This document shows positions 34,657 through 42,879 of a stretch of 64,000 nt of DNA, in pieces. The notes under the pieces are model-generated. The model was not told the DNA's origin. It searched no databases and worked only from the letters and a program-made list of their open reading frames with translations. The stretch lies in NCBI RefSeq assembly GCF_018736065.1, contig NZ_CP076128.1, positions 1,116,001 to 1,180,000 of the forward strand, read 5' to 3'. Both the position numbers and the translations under genes were made by a program. Numbering within the stretch: the stretch's first letter is position 1; every line of letters starts with the position of its first letter. Source of the DNA: Flammeovirga kamogawensis. GTDB lineage: Bacteria > Bacteroidota > Bacteroidia > Cytophagales > Flammeovirgaceae.

Positions 34657-36057
34657 ATGGCTTTTCTAGGTTATACAAATGATGATTTACCTAAATGGGT
34701 AAAAAAAACAGAGCAATTCCCTGTAATTCTCTATATCCTGAAATGGGTTTTAATCGGAACTCTTGTTGGTGGATTAACAGGTATTGGTTCAGCCTTATTC
34801 TTGAAAGGTTTAAGTTGGGCAACTGATTGGCGACAAATGCACTTATGGATTATCTATCTTTTACCTATTGGAGGTTTTTTAATTGGTGCTAGTTACTATT
34901 ATTTTGGTCAAGATGTAGTTAAGGGAAATAATCAATTACTAGAAGAGATTACAAGGCCTAAGAAAATTATACCTCTAAAAATGGCTCCACTTGTTACTAT
35001 CGCTACTATTGCAACCCACTTATTTGGTGGTTCAGCTGGTCGAGAGGGTACAGCAGTGCAAATGGGTGGTTCTATTGCAGATCAGTTTACTAAAATCTTT
35101 AAATTAGATAAATACGATAGAAAAATATTAATTATCTCTGGTATCGCAGCTGGTTTTTCATCTGTTTTTGGAACTCCTCTTGCTGGTGCAATCTTCGGAC
35201 TAGAAGTATATGTTATTGGTAGAATGAGATATGAAGCCATATTCCCTAGTTTCTTTACAGCTATAGTTGCAAATTACGCTACACATAATCTAGGGCACGT
35301 AATTGGTATTCATCATACAGTATATGAAATTCCTATTATACCCGACATGACGCTTACTAATTTAGCATTATGTGTTATTGCAGGTGTAGCTTTTGGATTA
35401 ACTGGAATGCTATTTTCTAAGGCAAATCACTTTTGGGGAAATTTATTTAAATCTAATATTAAATATGCACCTTTCAGACCAATGATTGGAGGTGTTGTTT
35501 TAGCTTTAGGCATAATGGCTATTAACTATAATCATGGTTTAGATTACGCATCTTATGACATGAAATACTTTGGATTAGGTGTACCTACTATTGTTGAGTC
35601 TTTTGGTACGCAGATGAATTGGTATGATTTCTTAGTTAAGACACTAACTACTTCATTTACATTAGGTGCAGGATTTAAAGGTGGTGAAGTTACCCCATTA
35701 TTTTATATTGGATCTACACTTGGTAGTTACCTTTCCACACACATTTCGTTACCTGTTGCCTTGTTAGCAGGTATGGGTTTTGTTGGTGTTTTTAGTGGTG
35801 CTACAAATACACCAATGGCTTGTACAATGATGGGTATAGAATTGTTTGGAGCTCCTGCAGCTGTATTTATTGCGGTTTCTTGTATTACTGCTTATATGTT
35901 TTCTGGACATACAAGTATATACTCTTCTCAAATTGTTGGTAGTCCAAAACACATTAATAATGATAGCGAAAAAGGAAACACTCTTTCAGAAATTGATGTT
36001 ATCCGAGCTGCTGAAAAGGAACACATTAAAAATAGAGAAGAATCTGATGAAGAATAA
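34657..36057 (+). CDS. CLC-family anion channel/antiporter, fluoride-type signature
   Basis: A 466-aa CLC protein. Instead of the GSGIP, GREGP and GxFxP signatures of chloride transporters, it has KGNNQLLEEI (89-98), GGSAGREGTAVQMGG (124-138, with gating Glu130) and GAGFKGGEVTPLF (337-349). These variants agree with what I recall of the CLC-F fluoride/proton antiporter clade, so fluoride export is the favoured role, with chloride or another anion as the alternative. No fluoride riboswitch is visible in the 108-nt leader. The C-terminal tail is charged and cytoplasmic. Confidence 0.85.
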   Translation: MAFLGYTNDDLPKWVKKTEQFPVILYILKWVLIGTLVGGLTGIGSALFLKGLSWATDWRQMHLWIIYLLPIGGFLIGASYYYFGQDVVKGNNQLLEEITRPKKIIPLKMAPLVTIATIATHLFGGSAGREGTAVQMGGSIADQFTKIFKLDKYDRKILIISGIAAGFSSVFGTPLAGAIFGLEVYVIGRMRYEAIFPSFFTAIVANYATHNLGHVIGIHHTVYEIPIIPDMTLTNLALCVIAGVAFGLTGMLFSKANHFWGNLFKSNIKYAPFRPMIGGVVLALGIMAINYNHGLDYASYDMKYFGLGVPTIVESFGTQMNWYDFLVKTLTTSFTLGAGFKGGEVTPLFYIGSTLGSYLSTHISLPVALLAGMGFVGVFSGATNTPMACTMMGIELFGAPAAVFIAVSCITAYMFSGHTSIYSSQIVGSPKHINNDSEKGNTLSEIDVIRAAEKEHIKNREESDEE

Positions 36058-36074
36058 TTATTCTTTATAAAAGA

Positions 36075-36116
36075 AACGAGGCTATCTTTTTTATTAAAGG
36101 TAGCCTCGTTGTTTTT
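36075..36116. terminator. Terminator between the CLC gene and msrBA
   Basis: 15-bp stem with one wobble (36075-36089/36096-36110) followed by a T-rich tail; T-rich on the other strand too, so probably bidirectional. Confidence 0.85.
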
Positions 36117-36963
36117 AAAAGCGTTTTGTATAAATATGGCAATACGGTTTCCCTGCCGTTTTTTCATAATAATCTTGATGATAATCCTCTGCTTCCCAAA
36201 AAGTTAATTCAGATGCATCTGTTAAAGTTGTAGCAACAGCCAATCCTTGTGCTTTAAGTTGTGCAATAAGTATCTGTGCTTTTTCTTTCTGATCATCATC
36301 AAAATAAAATATTTCAGATCTATATTGAGTTCCAATATCAGGGCCTTGCTTATTTATTTGAGTTGGATCGTGCGTTTCAAAAAATAATTTTGCTAAGTAA
36401 TCGTAGCCAATTCTATCAGAATCATATACAATTTTAACAGCTTCTGCATGCCCTGTTTCACCAGAACATATTTCTTCATAAGTAGGGTTATCTTTTGTTC
36501 CCCCTATATAACCAACTGTACTAGACATTACCCCTTTTGTTCTTAAAAAGTAATATTGAGTACCCCAAAAACATCCAGATGCAAAAATAGCCACCTTCGG
36601 ACTAACAGCTTTAATACCTTTAAAATCAAGAGAAATAGAATTTACACAATGTCTAACATTTTTTTGTGTTAGATTTTCATTTTCAAATACATGTCCTAAG
36701 TGTGCATCACAAGAACTACAAAGAATTTCAGTTCTTTGTCCATCAAGATCTGTCACTCTTTTAATCGCTCCATCAACTTCATCATCAAAGCTTGGCCATC
36801 CACATCCTGATTCAAACTTATCCTCAGATTTGTATAATGGTGAAGAGCACTTTTTACATACATAAGTACCAGGCTCATCGTGTCTGTTGTATTTTCCAGT
36901 AAAAGGACGCTCAGTTCCTTTATTGATAATTACCCACTCTTCAAATGGAGTTAATTTTTTCAT
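36115..36963 (-). CDS. msrBA: Bifunctional methionine sulfoxide reductase MsrB-MsrA
   Basis: A 282-aa fusion repairing both stereoisomers of methionine sulfoxide. The N-terminal MsrB domain has zinc pairs Cys36/Cys39 and Cys82/Cys85 and the catalytic RHCVNS (Cys106). The C-terminal MsrA domain starts with ASGCFWG (Cys131) and contains GYIGGT, HAEAV and GTQYRSEIFY. The B-then-A order is the less usual one compared with Neisseria/Streptococcus MsrAB. No signal peptide, so the protein is cytoplasmic. The next gene upstream ends 8 nt away, so the two may be co-transcribed. Confidence 0.94.
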   Translation of the reverse strand: MKKLTPFEEWVIINKGTERPFTGKYNRHDEPGTYVCKKCSSPLYKSEDKFESGCGWPSFDDEVDGAIKRVTDLDGQRTEILCSSCDAHLGHVFENENLTQKNVRHCVNSISLDFKGIKAVSPKVAIFASGCFWGTQYYFLRTKGVMSSTVGYIGGTKDNPTYEEICSGETGHAEAVKIVYDSDRIGYDYLAKLFFETHDPTQINKQGPDIGTQYRSEIFYFDDDQKEKAQILIAQLKAQGLAVATTLTDASELTFWEAEDYHQDYYEKTAGKPYCHIYTKRF

Positions 36964-36971
36964 AGCGATTG

Positions 36972-37634
36972 TTAATCATTTACTAGGTTGTGTAATAATC
37001 CGAATGTTCTATTTACATCTTTCTTAGCTAAAATCAATGTAAATTCATTGGTTGTTGAAATTACTTCAACAATATTTATACCTTCCCAGGCAATCTTTTT
37101 CAATAAATAGTAATAGATACCCGGTACAGATGTATTGTCTTGTGGTAAACGCATAGTTAATGAGGCAAGATTTTCTTTTTTACTGATGATATCTTCACCT
37201 GCAAAAATTGAAATTAACTGATCCATCATTTTTTTACTCGTTACCAAATTAGTTTCATATACTCCTTTTGATGAAGCTTGAAAAACATCTTTCTCACCTT
37301 GAATAACTTTTAAAAGCTCTTGTTGTTTTCCTAATAATGTAGGAGAGTTTTTAAAAGTATAATCTACTAAATCTGAACGTACTATAATTTCCCCCATTTT
37401 CTTGAGGTAATTTAAAACTTCATGTTCAATATCTAGCTTAGAAAGTTTAGGACGTAAACGTTGGATAGCCATTACAACCCCTCCTATTTGAACGTCTTTC
37501 ATCAACTTATCTTCTACCTCTGGCATTATCTGTCTTGCCAAACCTGTATAATTAACTATTCCATCTACAATAGCCTCTTCCAGGAAAGGAGATTTACGTA
37601 CAATTTCTTCTACAGCTTCTGCAATTGTGATCAT
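36972..37634 (-). CDS. ACT-domain protein of unknown function
   Basis: A 220-aa protein. The N-terminal ~70 residues (TIAEAVEEIVRKSPFLEEAI, then a long helix) are all-alpha and DNA-binding-like, while the last ~60 (WEGINIVEVISTTNEFTLIL) read as an ACT-type ligand-binding domain. Similar Bacteroidota proteins are often labelled aspartate-kinase-like, but no kinase domain is present. It lies back-to-back with dapA, which would fit an amino-acid-sensing regulator of lysine synthesis; this is inference from position. Confidence 0.75.
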   Translation of the reverse strand: MITIAEAVEEIVRKSPFLEEAIVDGIVNYTGLARQIMPEVEDKLMKDVQIGGVVMAIQRLRPKLSKLDIEHEVLNYLKKMGEIIVRSDLVDYTFKNSPTLLGKQQELLKVIQGEKDVFQASSKGVYETNLVTSKKMMDQLISIFAGEDIISKKENLASLTMRLPQDNTSVPGIYYYLLKKIAWEGINIVEVISTTNEFTLILAKKDVNRTFGLLHNLVND

Positions 37635-37704
37635 ATATTTACGTTTATTATTAATTCAAGTTATAAATATAACAACTTGTTACGAAAAGGTTTTCTTTTT
37701 ATTG

Positions 37705-37739
37705 TAAATTTGTGATAGAAATCGTTCTACTTATTTTTG
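37705..37739 (+). promoter_or_regulatory. Two candidate -7 boxes upstream of dapA
   Basis: TAAATTTG (37705-37712) and TATTTTTG (37732-37739) both match TAnnTTTG, 76 and 49 nt before the dapA ATG. Confidence 0.45.
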
Positions 37740-37788
37740 TATTATTAGAAATAAGTAGAAAAACACAAACATATAAAGATATATAGAA

Positions 37789-38712
37789 ATGGAAGCGTTT
37801 ATTGGACAAGGCATAGCACTAGTTACACCATTCACTACAGAAGGTACAATAGATTTCCCTGCATTAAAGAGGTTACTACAACATACTAAGGATGTTGATT
37901 ATTGGGTTGTAAATGGTACGACTGCAGAAAGTGCAACGCTGACAAAAAACGAAAAGCTTCAAGTTTTAAAGTTTGTTCAAGAAAATAATCCTACTAAAAG
38001 ACCTATCATGTTTGGTGTAGGTAGCAATAACACTGCTGAAGTCATTGAGCAATTAACTACATGGGACTTAACTGGAGTTGATGCTATATTATCTGTTTGT
38101 CCATACTACGTTAAGCCTTCACAAAAAGGTATTATTGCACATTATAGTGCAATTGCTGATGCTTCTCCTCTACCAATTCTTTTGTACAATGTACCTAGTA
38201 GAACTGCTGTAAATATGTCAGTAGATACTATTGTTACATTATCAGAGCATAAAAATATTTTTGGTGTAAAAGATGCAGGTGGAGATTTAACACAAGCAAT
38301 GCGTGTGATTAGTCATACTCCTGATGAATTTTTATACATCTCTGGTGATGATGCACTAACAGTTCCAATTATTTCTATTGGTGGTAATGGTGTAATTTCT
38401 GTACTTGGAAATGCTGTTCCTCAAGAATTTGGTAGTACTGTAACAAATGCTCTTAACGGAGACATTAAAGCTGCTACAATGCAAATGTCAGAATTATTAG
38501 ACTTTACTGATGCATTGTTCGAAGAAGGTAATCCCGTAGGTGTTAAAGCTGCTTTAGAAATTGCTGGTATTTGTGGTAAAGGTGTTCGTTTACCTTTAGT
38601 AGAAGGTTCTGAACTTCTTTGTTCTAAATTATCAAGTATGTACGAGAAAATTAAAATTTCAAGTAGAAAATCAGTTTTTGTGTCAAACTTTGATGCAAGA
38701 CATGCAATATAA
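37789..38712 (+). CDS. dapA: 4-hydroxy-tetrahydrodipicolinate synthase
   Basis: A 307-aa class I aldolase-fold enzyme condensing pyruvate with aspartate semialdehyde, the first step of the diaminopimelate/lysine branch. VNGTTAES holds the active-site Thr45, LLYNVPSRTAVN the conserved Tyr133, and FGVKDAGGDL the Schiff-base Lys161. Length is normal. Single-gene unit; the divergent ACT-domain gene may regulate it. Confidence 0.96.
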   Translation: MEAFIGQGIALVTPFTTEGTIDFPALKRLLQHTKDVDYWVVNGTTAESATLTKNEKLQVLKFVQENNPTKRPIMFGVGSNNTAEVIEQLTTWDLTGVDAILSVCPYYVKPSQKGIIAHYSAIADASPLPILLYNVPSRTAVNMSVDTIVTLSEHKNIFGVKDAGGDLTQAMRVISHTPDEFLYISGDDALTVPIISIGGNGVISVLGNAVPQEFGSTVTNALNGDIKAATMQMSELLDFTDALFEEGNPVGVKAALEIAGICGKGVRLPLVEGSELLCSKLSSMYEKIKISSRKSVFVSNFDARHAI

Positions 38713-38730
38713 ATTGAGAAGTCTCTCCAT

Positions 38731-38771
38731 AAAAAAAAGCATCTTAGAAATTATCTAAGATGCTTTTTTTA
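38731..38771. terminator. Bidirectional terminator after dapA
   Basis: Stem GCATCTTAGA/TCTAAGATGC (38739-38748/38754-38763) flanked by eight A and seven T, between convergent genes. Confidence 0.92.
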
Positions 38772-38787
38772 TGGATTCTATATTTTA

Positions 38788-40221
38788 CTATGATCTAATA
38801 TATACTCTCAAATCCTGACCAGGCTGAAGAATATCTGATGATAAATCATTTAGTTTTCTAATATCTGCTGGTTGTATATCATATTTATTAGATATAGTAC
38901 CAATACTTTCTCCTGGTAATACCTTATGATTAAAAAATAAAGCTGGAATTCCAATTTTTACAATTTCTGTATTTTTTAAAATCCTATCCATATTTAGTGC
39001 TTTACCTTTTTCATCTAAAACATTTTTCTCTGGCACATGGTAATGGTTGGCAATACTTATCACTGTTTCACCAGAAACACATGAATGTTTTGTCCAGAAC
39101 AAATCTTTTTTATTATCATTCAAGGCAGAAATTTGCCCCATAATGTAACCGTTTAATTGTTCGAGCCTAGCAGTTTGTTTAGGCGTGAGGGTCATTGTTC
39201 TTTGAGATTGCTCAATTAATGTAATGCCTTCTTTCAAACGTTTAATAGCTTCAGTATAATTCTTAAGCTGTCCCATTTGAGCTAATATAGCTGATTCCAC
39301 TTTTTTAAATGCAGCTTCATTTTCTACATCTTGTGGAGTTACTATTTCAGTATCTGTAGGTGAAGAAACAACTTCCTCAGGTTTCTCATGCTCATCTGAT
39401 GTGAATAAAGAAAAGATGGAAGAGAAAAATAAACCAAGTATAAAAAATAAAGATGCTATTATAGAATACCTCAATTGATTCTTCTTTGATAAACCTCTTT
39501 TCTTATTTCCTACAGGACCAGATTTTCTTTTTAAGCGTGTTGCTTTTACAACTTCTTCATTTTTTTCTACAACAACTTGCTGATTACTCTCTAGTTCAGC
39601 ATCTATCATTTCAACCCGTTTGGTTGCATTTGTTATACCTACTTCTGCAGCACGTGCAAAAAACTGTCTAGCTTGTTCTTTATTCTGAAATGTTCCCATT
39701 CCCTTTTCACACATGTCTCCTAATAAATAGAGCATATCTCCATCTAAAAGTAAATCGTCGGCATAATCGTAAGCTATTGCTTTAAAAGTTTCATCATAAA
39801 GTCCTTGACTATATAAACTCTTAATATCTAAAAGCTTTTGAGTTCTATCTAATTCCGGTAAACGAAGCACATATAACAACTCTTTTTCAAGTTGTTTCAA
39901 TTTATCTTCATCTACTTCTACCATTATTTCTTTCACCTTATTCTGAACATCATCAGAATAGTTTTCTAACATTCTAATAGTATACTGAGACGAGCCGTAA
40001 ACATAAGAATCTGCATTATCTGAAGTTCCTTCAAAAGAGAAAGTCGTTCCAACTTCAAAAGAGTCAACGGGCTCCTTTTCGATTATTCTAGGCGATAAAT
40101 CAGAAATAATGATAACTTCATCTTCATCAAGTTTACCAAAAAATATTTTACATCTATCCCCTATTACTATTGGAGTTTCTCTATTAAAATGATAGCGTTC
40201 TTGAAGTTCCTGTATTGTCAT
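38788..40221 (-). CDS. Single-pass membrane protein with Sel1-like repeat and two LysM domains
   Basis: A 477-aa protein with an unusual layout. A cytoplasmic N-terminal region (1-250) includes a beta-rich segment and a Sel1/TPR-like stretch (163-196, LGDMCEKGMGTFQNKEQARQ). A basic patch, one membrane helix (~253-274) and a coiled coil (~300-370) follow. Two LysM peptidoglycan-binding modules (~380-425 and ~432-475, HKVLPGESIGTISNKYDIQP) end the chain. It could tether a cytoplasmic partner to the cell wall. I do not recognise the N-terminal domain. Single-gene unit. Confidence 0.85.
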   Translation of the reverse strand: MTIQELQERYHFNRETPIVIGDRCKIFFGKLDEDEVIIISDLSPRIIEKEPVDSFEVGTTFSFEGTSDNADSYVYGSSQYTIRMLENYSDDVQNKVKEIMVEVDEDKLKQLEKELLYVLRLPELDRTQKLLDIKSLYSQGLYDETFKAIAYDYADDLLLDGDMLYLLGDMCEKGMGTFQNKEQARQFFARAAEVGITNATKRVEMIDAELESNQQVVVEKNEEVVKATRLKRKSGPVGNKKRGLSKKNQLRYSIIASLFFILGLFFSSIFSLFTSDEHEKPEEVVSSPTDTEIVTPQDVENEAAFKKVESAILAQMGQLKNYTEAIKRLKEGITLIEQSQRTMTLTPKQTARLEQLNGYIMGQISALNDNKKDLFWTKHSCVSGETVISIANHYHVPEKNVLDEKGKALNMDRILKNTEIVKIGIPALFFNHKVLPGESIGTISNKYDIQPADIRKLNDLSSDILQPGQDLRVYIRS

Positions 40222-40508
40222 AATAAATACTTAATAACTTATGCTTAAAAGCAGTTTATATGAGTTATATAAATCTAATCTACTTAAATTTTTATTTATT
40301 TAGTAATTCTAAAGTACGAATTTAATAAATCAATTTTTTTTTAAGAAAGATGCTTAAACAAACTACTGCCAATAAATGTTTAGATTATATATTAAACAAT
40401 TGATACACATGATAAAGAATATTTAAACTATTAAATGATTGATTATTCATTAATATGTTATCATATTTGACTAAAAGTAATAAAACATCATTATAAGTAT
40501 ATTATACA

Positions 40509-40991
40509 ATGAGCGCACAATTCTATTCGTATACTGCTAATACTTCTGCAGGTAACGAAGTATCAATGGATGATTTTGAGGGCAAAGTAATTTTAGTAGT
40601 TAATACTGCAACGCAATGTGGGTTAACTCCTCAATTTAAAGGGCTAGAAGAATTATACATAAAATATAAAGATAAAGGGTTTGTAATATTAGGATTCCCA
40701 TGTAATCAATTTGCCAACCAAGAACCTTTGAGTAATGAAGAAATGGCATCTACTTGTGAGTTAAATTTTGGTGTAACTTTCCCTTTATTCCAAAAGGTAG
40801 ATGTAAATGGTAGTAATGCACACCCTATATTTAAATATCTAAAAGATGCCTTACCAGGAACATTATTTAATGGCATTAAATGGAATTTTACTAAGTTTTT
40901 AATTGGTAAAGATGGTAAGCCTTTAGAAAGGTTTGCACCAACAACAACTCCAGATAAAATAGAAAAGGATATTATTAAAGCACTCGCTTAA
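40509..40991 (+). CDS. Glutathione peroxidase-family (thiol) peroxidase
   Basis: A 160-aa peroxidase with Cys (not Sec) at position 37 in VNTATQCGLTPQFKGLE. The conserved FPCNQFANQEP and KWNFTKFLI blocks complete the Cys/Gln/Trp/Asn tetrad. The second Cys in FPCNQF region and the CELNFG Cys suggest a thioredoxin-dependent enzyme, as for most bacterial members. No signal peptide. It is followed by a long-loop terminator-like hairpin. Confidence 0.93.
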   Translation: MSAQFYSYTANTSAGNEVSMDDFEGKVILVVNTATQCGLTPQFKGLEELYIKYKDKGFVILGFPCNQFANQEPLSNEEMASTCELNFGVTFPLFQKVDVNGSNAHPIFKYLKDALPGTLFNGIKWNFTKFLIGKDGKPLERFAPTTTPDKIEKDIIKALA

Positions 40992-41006
40992 TTCCTTTTT
41001 AACAAA

Positions 41007-41109
41007 ATGGTTCTTGTAGAAAGAAACAAAGTACTATTATCGGTAAATCTTATTTTTTTGTAAATGAGTCGTAATAATACCATGTTCTCTGCAAGAATCA
41101 TTTTTTTTT
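41007..41109 (+). terminator. Possible long-loop terminator after the peroxidase gene
   Basis: A 14-bp stem with two wobble pairs (41007-41020/41088-41101) encloses 67 nt and is followed by nine T (41101-41109). The long loop is atypical, so it could instead be part of an unrecognised small transcript. Confidence 0.45.
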
Positions 41110-41165
41110 GATGAATATACCATAAATTGAAAAAAATTTTAATTGGATATATTTAAACGTCAAAA

Positions 41166-41819
41166 ATGAACAAATCATCAATTTTTACAGTCTTGCTAAT
41201 GGCTTTAGTGATGTCAGTTTCTTTCACTGGTTGTAAAAGCCAAAAGAAATTAGCAGCTGAACAAGCTCAACAAGAATTACTAGCAAAAACTCAAAAAGCA
41301 CAAGCAGACCTACAAGCTATGGTAGGAAAAGAATACACTTCACTTGAGGAGTTATCTGCTGATGAGGCAAGATTAAATGAGATTAAATCTTACAATTTAT
41401 CAGATGCTGAAGTGCAAGATTTAGTTGCAAAAGTTGATGCAAACCTTGCTACTCAACGTGAAGCTTTAGAAGCTAAATTAGCTGAAGAGCAAAAAGCAAA
41501 AGAAGCTGCAGAGAAAGAAAAAGTTCAAGAAGCTCAAAAAAGAGACATCTATTATCTATTAGATAATATCACAGGTTCAGGATCTTCTCAAGAAGCAAAC
41601 TTAATGATTACAGAAGCACTAGCTTTATTTGCATCTCCAGATGTTCCTGTTTTAATTGAAGTGTATAATGACGGTGATATTGTTGATTACGACAAGCCTA
41701 CAACTGCTCAGAAATACCTTGATTATTTAAAGGATGTAAAACGTAATCCTGATCAAATAAAAGAATTTAAAAAAGATAGTAACGGTAAGATTACTGAACT
41801 TATTCTTAAGAAAAGATAA
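41166..41819 (+). CDS. Coiled-coil lipoprotein, first gene of the exported-protein cluster
   Basis: A 217-aa lipoprotein with lipobox FTGC (Cys23). Residues ~25-128 are a long Ala/Glu/Lys/Gln-rich coiled coil. The C-terminal ~85 residues (ITEALALFASPDVPVLIEVY, then TAQKYLDYLKDVKRNPDQIK and a terminal beta strand) look like a small alpha/beta NTF2-like half-domain resembling the next genes. No named family recognised. Only 3 nt separate it from the next gene. Possibly a periplasmic or outer-membrane scaffold. Confidence 0.8.
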   Translation: MNKSSIFTVLLMALVMSVSFTGCKSQKKLAAEQAQQELLAKTQKAQADLQAMVGKEYTSLEELSADEARLNEIKSYNLSDAEVQDLVAKVDANLATQREALEAKLAEEQKAKEAAEKEKVQEAQKRDIYYLLDNITGSGSSQEANLMITEALALFASPDVPVLIEVYNDGDIVDYDKPTTAQKYLDYLKDVKRNPDQIKEFKKDSNGKITELILKKR

Positions 41820-41822
41820 TTA

Positions 41823-42200
41823 ATGAAATCCTCTAAACTCTTCGTTCTTTTAACTTTCTTCATATACTTTAGTAGTCAAGTAATAGCCTATGCTCAGACA
41901 GAAAAAGAAGATTTGGCCATACAACTTAATAGCCTTATTAAATCTTTGTCTGATAGGAAAACGCCTCCAGTAGAGGTAGGCAGGTTAATTGATTATGCTT
42001 CTACTTTCTTTACCAACTCTGCTAAAATTGAGGTTGATTATATTAACCCTAATATAGAAGGTAATGAATACAAGCCTCGAAAATACTTTTTTAGAATAAG
42101 TAAGATGGGTGAAAATATGATAATTATAGACCCTGAAAATATTTGGGGGGTAGATAAAAAAGGACGAATTACAGGATTAACAGTAACTGAAAATTATTGA
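41823..42200 (+). CDS. Small exported protein of unknown function
   Basis: A 125-aa protein with a signal peptide ending VIAYAQ. The mature part is helix-helix-beta: QLNSLIKSLSDRKTPPVEVG, then YASTFFTNSAKIEVDYIN, and aromatic strands with RKYFFRIS. This follows the same order as the NTF2-like core I infer for the flanking genes, but shorter. It starts 3 nt after the lipoprotein and ends 4 nt before the next gene, so it is certainly in the operon. Function unknown. Confidence 0.8.
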   Translation: MKSSKLFVLLTFFIYFSSQVIAYAQTEKEDLAIQLNSLIKSLSDRKTPPVEVGRLIDYASTFFTNSAKIEVDYINPNIEGNEYKPRKYFFRISKMGENMIIIDPENIWGVDKKGRITGLTVTENY

Positions 42201-42204
42201 TATA

Positions 42205-42798
42205 ATGAAAACAGCAAAATATTTAAGTGTTTTATTTTTGTGTTTGATTGGTCTTCAGGTATTTGCACAAGATGCTACTAAAGAAGAACCTCCAATGCCC
42301 CCTGCAAGAAAAGCAGCAATTGATTCTTTAGCCTTAGAAAAAGTACACGATTTAAGTAAATACATCAGTAAAATTGGTGATAAAGAAACTTCTTTTTCAG
42401 AAGCTAATAGGGTAATTGAAAGAGCTTTAGAACTTTTTGTTGAAGATGCTCAAATGGGTGTTTCAACTTTAGGAAAAAAACAAATTAAATACTTCGGTAT
42501 CCGTAAATATTTAGAAAGACTAAATAAATTAAACTATAAATCTGTTAATATAGATTGGTTTGATATTCAGTACATTTCTGATTTAGAAAAACAACCTGAT
42601 GGTAGATATGTTGGTGTAATCACTATTTATCAAAAATTTACAGGTGTTACTGAAGATGGTTTAGTATATAAAGACGTTACTAAAAAAGACATCACTATTT
42701 ATGTTGAGCGTAAGACAACACAAATTGGTGGTAGAGAAATTGGTTTCTGGGATGTCCTTTTAGGCGATATCAGAGTTTCTGAAACGAAAAAAGGTTAA
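42205..42798 (+). CDS. Exported NTF2-like protein of unknown function
   Basis: A 197-aa protein with a signal peptide ending QVFAQ. The mature protein has helices (ANRVIERALELFVEDAQMGV), a KYFGIRKYLERLNKL segment and a long C-terminal sheet (GRYVGVITIYQKFTGVT, DITIYVERKT). That is the layout of an NTF2/SnoaL-like cone fold; I assign this by eye only. Its helix-YL-sheet order resembles the N-terminal domain of the LRR protein at 43764. A 17-bp hairpin follows the stop. Confidence 0.78.
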   Translation: MKTAKYLSVLFLCLIGLQVFAQDATKEEPPMPPARKAAIDSLALEKVHDLSKYISKIGDKETSFSEANRVIERALELFVEDAQMGVSTLGKKQIKYFGIRKYLERLNKLNYKSVNIDWFDIQYISDLEKQPDGRYVGVITIYQKFTGVTEDGLVYKDVTKKDITIYVERKTTQIGGREIGFWDVLLGDIRVSETKKG

Positions 42799-42813
42799 TT
42801 TATATAACTCATA

Positions 42814-42867
42814 AAAGCTTGATTGGTATGATATTATCTCTTTAGGTAAACATATCAATCAAGCTTT
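42814..42867 (+). promoter_or_regulatory. Strong intra-cluster hairpin (partial terminator)
   Basis: A 17-bp stem with one wobble (42814-42830/42851-42867) and a 20-nt loop is followed by ATTTATTATTT, which is T-rich but interrupted. The next start codon lies 12 nt beyond. It likely attenuates or stabilises transcripts between the third and fourth genes. Confidence 0.6.
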
Positions 42868-42879
42868 ATTTATTATTTG

